Below, piece after piece: positions 60,089 through 64,000 of a stretch of 64,000 bases of DNA (its first letter is position 1; each line of letters begins with the position of its first letter). The stretch comes from Gammaproteobacteria bacterium (GTDB lineage: Bacteria > Pseudomonadota > Gammaproteobacteria > Thiohalobacterales > Thiohalobacteraceae): contig JAIOJV010000052.1 in assembly GCA_019911805.1 (NCBI GenBank), forward strand, positions 109,413 to 173,412. Reading direction: 5' to 3'. The notes beneath the pieces are model-generated. The model saw nothing but the letters and a program-made list of their open reading frames with translations. It searched no databases and was not told the origin of the DNA. The position numbers and the translations under genes are program-made.

Positions 60089-60392
60089 TCAGAGTCGGGG
60101 GTAGTTGTCATGCTGTTCGAGTACTTCGGCGAGGGTGCGTTGTCCCAGCGACCGTTGCGGTCGCACGTGCTGTAACCCTGCCGGCCGGCCTCGACGACGT
60201 CGCTATCTCGATCGTCAGGCTCTCGTGGTTGTAGTCGTCTACTGTCGTGAGCAGGTGGATGTGGTGACCGTCGGGCGGAACATTATGCACGAAGTCCATT
60301 GAGCTGCGTTGTCCTAGTACAGTCGGGGCCTGCGTCGGCAGCGAACGCACCTCGGCCTGGCGACGACGTTTGGTTCGGCGTGGGAATTGCAA
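60089..60392 (-). pseudogene. IS3-family transposase remnant
   Basis: On the minus strand a fragment reads RRRQAEVRSLPTQAP...SMDFVHNVPPDGHHIHLLTTVDDYNHESLTIEIATS, the start of the DDE domain of IS3-family OrfB (W-S-M-D-F-V and T-V-V-D-D motifs). In another frame it is followed by LQHVRPQRSLGQRTLAEVLEQHDNYPRL, the typical OrfB tail (Y-N-x-x-R-P-H-x-x-L-G). The central portion with the second D and the E is deleted and the frame is shifted. No intact ends are visible. The remaining bases of the 59804-60588 gap show only the stem-loop above. Confidence 0.82.
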
Positions 60393-60588
60393 AAGCCTGC
60401 TTCGTCATACTAGCGCTCAATGCACTTTTGATTGATAACGCCTGGCCCCTCCGTAGTAGTACCGCCAGACGCGGCGAGCTAGTGGAGATAAGAGAAAAGA
60501 ATAGTATTTGCCCAGCCAATTCGCGAGAATACCGAGGGCCTGGATTTCCTTGTCCACCCTTTTCCTCAACCATATACTTAAGGTTTGT

Positions 60589-61596
60589 GTGAACAATAAT
60601 AGCCTCGAAAAAATAACGTCATATCTTGATGGTGAAAAAATCACCCTGTTTGATATTGGTGCACGTTACGGGATTCACCCAAGATGGGGTGGTATCGCAT
60701 CAATTCTGAGGGTGTATGCCTTCGAACCCGATCCAAAGGAATGCGCGCGCATCAATGCAAGTGCGCAATCTCTGCCCTATCAGCTGGAATGTCTACCTTA
60801 CGCCTTGGGTGATGACACTCAGAACGCTGTACCGCTATATGTTTGTAAGGACCCCGGCTGCTCCAGCCTATATCAGCCGAATATGGAGTTGGTCCGCCAA
60901 TTCCATTTCGGGGAGAGCATGGAGGTTGAAAGTACCCTCCAAGTCTCCATCAACCGCCTGCAAGATGTTTGTGAGCAATATAAACTCCGCCCCGATGTTA
61001 TAAAAATAGACACCCAAGGGTATGAACTGAATATCCTGAAAGGGGCGGGTGCGTCACTGGAGGACGTGAAGCTCGTCGAACTGGAAGTGGAATTCAATGA
61101 GCAGTACCAAGGTCAGCCGTTATTTTCCGATATCGATCTGTATATGCGCAGTCGTGGTTTCGCACTACTGGGGCTGAGGCGCACCTATTGGCGCAGAAAG
61201 GTCAGTCAAGAGAGCCTCAAGACGCCCTTCGGGGGTCAGATTATGCATGGCGATGCCATCTACTATAATGAAAAATTGCTCAATGATCGCAGGCGCATTT
61301 TATCCAGTGCCGATCTGATCAGACTCTGCATCTTGCTTTCGATCTACCAGCAAGATGATTTCGTGGCCTATTTGTTGACTCAGTCGCATCCGGCAGTTCG
61401 CGCAATACCCGAACCGGAGCGGATCGCACTTGCCGTCGCCTTGCAGAATCATACTTCCCGCATGAATTCCTTCATTGGTCGATTGCTGGATTTGGTCCGG
61501 AAACGGTTTTGGTTGCCGCATACGTCATTGCGCGGCATGGTGGACAATCTGCAGAGCAAACACGCGAAAGATTGGCATGACCCAGACTTTCATTGA
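60589..61596 (+). CDS. FkbM-family methyltransferase
   Basis: A 335-residue SAM-dependent methyltransferase of the FkbM type, common in polysaccharide clusters for O-methylation of sugars. The domain begins ITLFDIGARYGIHPRWGGIASILRVYAFEPDPKECARI (about residues 15-52), containing the SAM-binding D-I-G-A and F-E-P-D-P motifs, and has VIKIDTQGYELNILKGAGASLEDVKLVELEVEF typical of FkbM. I choose GTG 60589 with TTAAGG upstream; TTG 60508 gives an N-terminal extension that runs into the IS remnant. The C-terminal third (about 235-335) is helical and not part of the standard domain. Confidence 0.88.
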   Translation: MNNNSLEKITSYLDGEKITLFDIGARYGIHPRWGGIASILRVYAFEPDPKECARINASAQSLPYQLECLPYALGDDTQNAVPLYVCKDPGCSSLYQPNMELVRQFHFGESMEVESTLQVSINRLQDVCEQYKLRPDVIKIDTQGYELNILKGAGASLEDVKLVELEVEFNEQYQGQPLFSDIDLYMRSRGFALLGLRRTYWRRKVSQESLKTPFGGQIMHGDAIYYNEKLLNDRRRILSSADLIRLCILLSIYQQDDFVAYLLTQSHPAVRAIPEPERIALAVALQNHTSRMNSFIGRLLDLVRKRFWLPHTSLRGMVDNLQSKHAKDWHDPDFH

Positions 61597-62283
61597 TCTG
61601 CGGTACCATGAGTTGCAGGTGACCGTACGGGCAGGTCGGGGCGCTGGCGTTTAAGAATTTTCGCTCTATCTGATCAGTGCTCTTGGCCTTTCGACACATC
61701 CTTGGGCCATACGACTGACGACGACAACAGCAACTCTGGAATTAGGCATAACCCGTCCCTCCGTGATCCATGGCGGCTAAGATCGGGAAACGGATCTTAT
61801 CTGTGATTCATGAAAAGCCACGGTGCGTCACGATCAGCATGACGAGGTACAAGCCTGGAAGGTAGTCAAAACGCAGGAGCAGAAGGGTGACAAGACCTCG
61901 CACGCGATCCTGCGTACGAGGTCTTACGGGATGCGGTCAAAACATTCTGCAAACCCCAAAGACATCTTGTCAGATGGTTTGCAGAAAACACGCGGACTTC
62001 CTGTCTTGCGCAACCAACCTTCCCTGTCACGGCGGAACATACACCACTTCGACAAACCCCGCAATCCCAGAATGACTGTCGCCTCAGGGGGCTCTGAATG
62101 CCGGATGGAGGGTTGGGGGAAGTGGCATATCGCTTAAAACGATATGTCGAGAGCGACACCATTTCGGATAATGATGTGTATGGTGGGAAATTGTCGCAGG
62201 TGTCATTTAATGACGGTCGCGAACGCTATCAGTATGGCAATAGCGCTAAAGTAAGCGAATGTCGACCGTAGGGGCGGGGAGGT
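61597..62283. other. Gene-free region with strong stem-loops
   Basis: About 690 bases with only short implausible reading frames. A 14-base stem, AAGACCTCGCACGC (61892-61905) with GCGTACGAGGTCTT (61912-61925), has one wobble mismatch and a six-base loop. A second, bulged stem-loop pairs CTGCAAACC with GGTTTGCAG at about 61948-61985. It could be an eroded mobile element or a structured RNA; I see no family match. Confidence 0.45.
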
Positions 62284-63213
62284 ATGAAAATCTCGATAAT
62301 AGGTGCCGGCCAAGTCGGTGGCCAGGCTGCTTTCCTGGCGGCGGCCGCGGGCCTCGGCGATGTTGTGCTGGCAGATACTAAACCAGGACTCGCCCGAGGA
62401 AAGGCGCTGGACATCGGGCAATCTCTCGCAATCACCGCTGGGGATGCCACGATTCTGGGGACCGAGGACCTGGCGCAAAGCGCGAACTCGGATGTGATCG
62501 TGGTTACAGCGGGTCTGGCGCGCCGGCCCGGCATGACCCGCCATGATCTGCTTGCGGCGAATGGGAAGGTCGTGATGGCCGTCGTCCCAGAGGCGTTGCG
62601 GTGGTCGCCGGATGCCATTGTCATCATCGTAACTAATCCGATCAATACGATGACATACCTTGCGTACAAGGCAAGTGGCCTGCCACGAGAGCGTATCATC
62701 GGGATGGCAGGGATGCTGGACAATGCGCGTTTCGCCTATTTCATCGCCAGCGAGCTCGCCATCCCGGTGAGGGACGTGACATCCTGGGTGATTGGTGATC
62801 ACGGCGATTATCTCGTGCCTGTGGTAAGCCAGACGCGGGTAGGGGGAGTGCCTCTGGCGGAACGGATATCGATGCCGCAACTCGATCGGGTATGCACACG
62901 GACACGGAATGCCGGGACAGAAATACTGACCCATTTACAGGAAGGCAGTGCCTATTTCGCACCCGGCGCGGCCATCTGCAGAATGGCGAAGGCGATTGGC
63001 GACAATGAACAGGCCGCTATGCCTTGCTCAGTCTATCTTCAGGGAGAGTACGGCGTGAAGGACGTCATTGCGGGGGTTCCGGTTGTCCTTGGCCGGAGAG
63101 GCCTGGCGGAAATCGTTGAATTCGACCTTGCAGTCGGTGAGAAAGAACAGTTCAGCGCGGCGGTGACCCATATTCAGGAGATTAACCGGCAAGCGCTCCG
63201 GCTGATTCCCTAA
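62284..63213 (+). CDS. mdh: Malate dehydrogenase (LDH-like type)
   Basis: A 309-residue NAD-dependent malate dehydrogenase of the lactate-dehydrogenase-like class. The Rossmann motif is IIGAGQVGGQAAF and the adenine-ribose aspartate is in VLADTKPG (about 34). The substrate-specificity loop is GLARRPGMTRHDLL with arginine, the malate (not lactate) residue. Catalytic residues are in GMLDNARFAYFIA and IGDHGDYLVPV. TCA-cycle function, complementing SDH earlier in the window, is the straightforward reading. Its position between the FkbM and sugar-transferase genes is unusual. GGGGAGGT directly precedes the ATG. Confidence 0.93.
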   Translation: MKISIIGAGQVGGQAAFLAAAAGLGDVVLADTKPGLARGKALDIGQSLAITAGDATILGTEDLAQSANSDVIVVTAGLARRPGMTRHDLLAANGKVVMAVVPEALRWSPDAIVIIVTNPINTMTYLAYKASGLPRERIIGMAGMLDNARFAYFIASELAIPVRDVTSWVIGDHGDYLVPVVSQTRVGGVPLAERISMPQLDRVCTRTRNAGTEILTHLQEGSAYFAPGAAICRMAKAIGDNEQAAMPCSVYLQGEYGVKDVIAGVPVVLGRRGLAEIVEFDLAVGEKEQFSAAVTHIQEINRQALRLIP

Positions 63214-63237
63214 CATATTGTTTTTGATATACTTAAA

Positions 63238-63255
63238 TGTAAGCCGATGCTTACA
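63238..63255 (+). promoter_or_regulatory. Inverted repeat TGTAAG-N6-CTTACA before the sugar transferase
   Basis: Arms 63238-63243 and 63250-63255, about 110 bases before the sugar-transferase ATG. The arms are identical to those of the repeat upstream of the VPLPA-CTERM gene; the spacer is one base longer. This suggests a common regulator. No sigma-54 -24/-12 pair was recognised downstream of it. Confidence 0.5.
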
Positions 63256-63365
63256 GTGCATTGCTGATCCAAGCCATATCAATTTCACGCTAAAAGGTAC
63301 TACAGTAAGTCGAAATACTACCTGCACCGGTTGTCAGGCAGACAAGAACGATCTGGAATATAATC

Positions 63366-64000
63366 ATGAGTAAAATCAATAATATCGCACATATGAGCGG
63401 CGAAGAGCCAACGACGGTGTATTCATCGCACCGCCTCGGCCGCACGGTCCAGTTTGCCCAGCACCACATCCCCACGGGCTTCGTCATTCTCGGGCTCCTG
63501 GAAATGGCCATGTTCATGCTGGCATTTTATGGTGGAGTGGAGCTTCGGTTCCTGGTCTCGGCAGGCAAGACGTATGTCGGCCCCCTGTTGCCAAAGGCGT
63601 TTCTGTTTTCTCTTGTGATGCTGAGTTCGCTGATCGCCATGGGAGCCTACAAGCGTGGCACCAACCAGAGTTTCGTCGCCATGGTGGTCCAAGTTGCAAG
63701 CGCCCTTGTGCTCGGTATGTTGCCGCTGGCGTTTCTGTACTATTTCGCCCCCTTGTTCTTTCTCGGGCGCGGTGCGCTGGGTCTCGCCGTGATCCTCAGT
63801 TTCATTCTCATTGTCATCACACGACTGGCCTTTGATCGGCTCGCTGATCAGGAGCGCTTCAAGTCGCGTGTTCTGGTCCTCGGCACCGGTTCACGGGCCA
63901 ACCTCATCCGCAAAGCAGTTGAGGGCGGTGAGCTGAATGGACTGAATGTCGTTGGCTTCGTACGACTCACCACCGAAACGGGGGCACCGCGCAAGGGCGA
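63366..64000 (+). CDS. EpsB-type sugar transferase, exosortase-associated, 5' part
   Basis: A reading frame open from ATG 63366 to the window end (211 residues seen). It begins MSKINNIAHMSGEEPTTVYSSH, then FVILGLLEMAMFMLAFYGGVEL and three further membrane segments to about residue 155, followed by SRVLVLGTGSRANLIRKAV, a Rossmann-like G-x-G segment. This is the N-terminal half of a polyprenyl-phosphate sugar phosphotransferase (WcaJ/WbaP layout). The short spacing and the ITRLAFDRLADQERFKSRVLVLGTG stretch fit the PEP-CTERM-associated EpsB group. The catalytic C-terminal domain lies beyond the window. It would start repeat-unit assembly on undecaprenyl phosphate. Confidence 0.85.
   Translation, partial: MSKINNIAHMSGEEPTTVYSSHRLGRTVQFAQHHIPTGFVILGLLEMAMFMLAFYGGVELRFLVSAGKTYVGPLLPKAFLFSLVMLSSLIAMGAYKRGTNQSFVAMVVQVASALVLGMLPLAFLYYFAPLFFLGRGALGLAVILSFILIVITRLAFDRLADQERFKSRVLVLGTGSRANLIRKAVEGGELNGLNVVGFVRLTTETGAPRKG

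Noticed and set aside
61823-62162. Short open frames on both strands before mdh
   Set aside because: No recognisable protein; they overlap the strong stem-loops and each other.
63256-63365. A sigma-54 promoter for the sugar transferase gene
   Set aside because: No GG-N10-GC pair with acceptable flanks was found downstream of the inverted repeat.

Overview
The window looks like a chromosomal segment of a GC-rich, sulfide-oxidising gammaproteobacterium. The evidence is the gene order nagZ...mtiP-mfd and lolC-lolD/DUF2062/comEC/exbB-exbD/lpxK-ycaR-kdsB/ptp/rne, which resembles the known Pseudomonas arrangement, together with a sulfide:quinone oxidoreductase locus, agmatine-to-putrescine genes and an exosortase-type (PEP-CTERM/VPLPA-CTERM) exopolysaccharide locus. 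A Chromatiales-like lineage would fit, but this is inference. I saw no rRNA, tRNA, CRISPR array or prophage.

Layout. 1-6.7 kb: the end of an EAL protein, ygfZ (minus), then sdhCDAB with the FAD-assembly factor sdhE and ygfX. 6.9-11.9 kb: a probable murein-peptide recycling operon made of a solute-binding lipoprotein, a cytoplasmic YkuD enzyme, two Opp/Dpp permeases and NagZ. 12.2-19.6 kb: a patatin-like protein, a DsrE-like protein, a purine phosphoribosyltransferase (plus), and mtiP, csiV and mfd (minus). The mtiP gene lies between 91-bp inverted repeats. 19.9-25.3 kb: a sulfur locus with DsrE2, a TetR regulator, SQR, a FisR-like sigma-54 activator, a periplasmic rhodanese and a small exported protein. 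25.3-30.8 kb: a divergent DAHP synthase, bioA, aguB, aguA, a small exported protein and a HicA-like orphan. 31-48.2 kb: envelope and RNA housekeeping genes (Lol, ComEC, ExbB/D, MsbA, LpxK, KdsB, PTP, RNase E, RluC, HAD phosphatase, SppA). 48.2-64 kb: a more AT-rich exopolysaccharide region with a CapK-like ligase, glycosyltransferases, a fused oxidoreductase-epimerase, a flippase, a beta-helix protein, a VPLPA-CTERM protein behind a near-perfect sigma-54 promoter, an IS3 remnant, an FkbM methyltransferase, malate dehydrogenase and the start of an EpsB-type sugar transferase that runs off the window.

Non-coding structure is unusually rich in the first 40 kb. Several intergenic gaps carry inverted pairs of decamer arrays (CACGGAANNA type) enclosing unrelated cores. 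Several others carry heptamer tandem arrays of different sequence (GTGAGGC, GCCTAAC, GAATCCC, GTATCTT, GGCAAGA). The most interesting signals are: (i) the inverted repeat that would let mtiP flip and stay intact; (ii) the FisR-type activator with the expected cysteine spacing and a matching sigma-54 promoter at sqr; (iii) the sigma-54 promoter with GTAA-N7-TTAC sites at the VPLPA-CTERM gene, and a similar site before the sugar transferase gene; (iv) the YkuD/NagZ/peptide-permease linkage.
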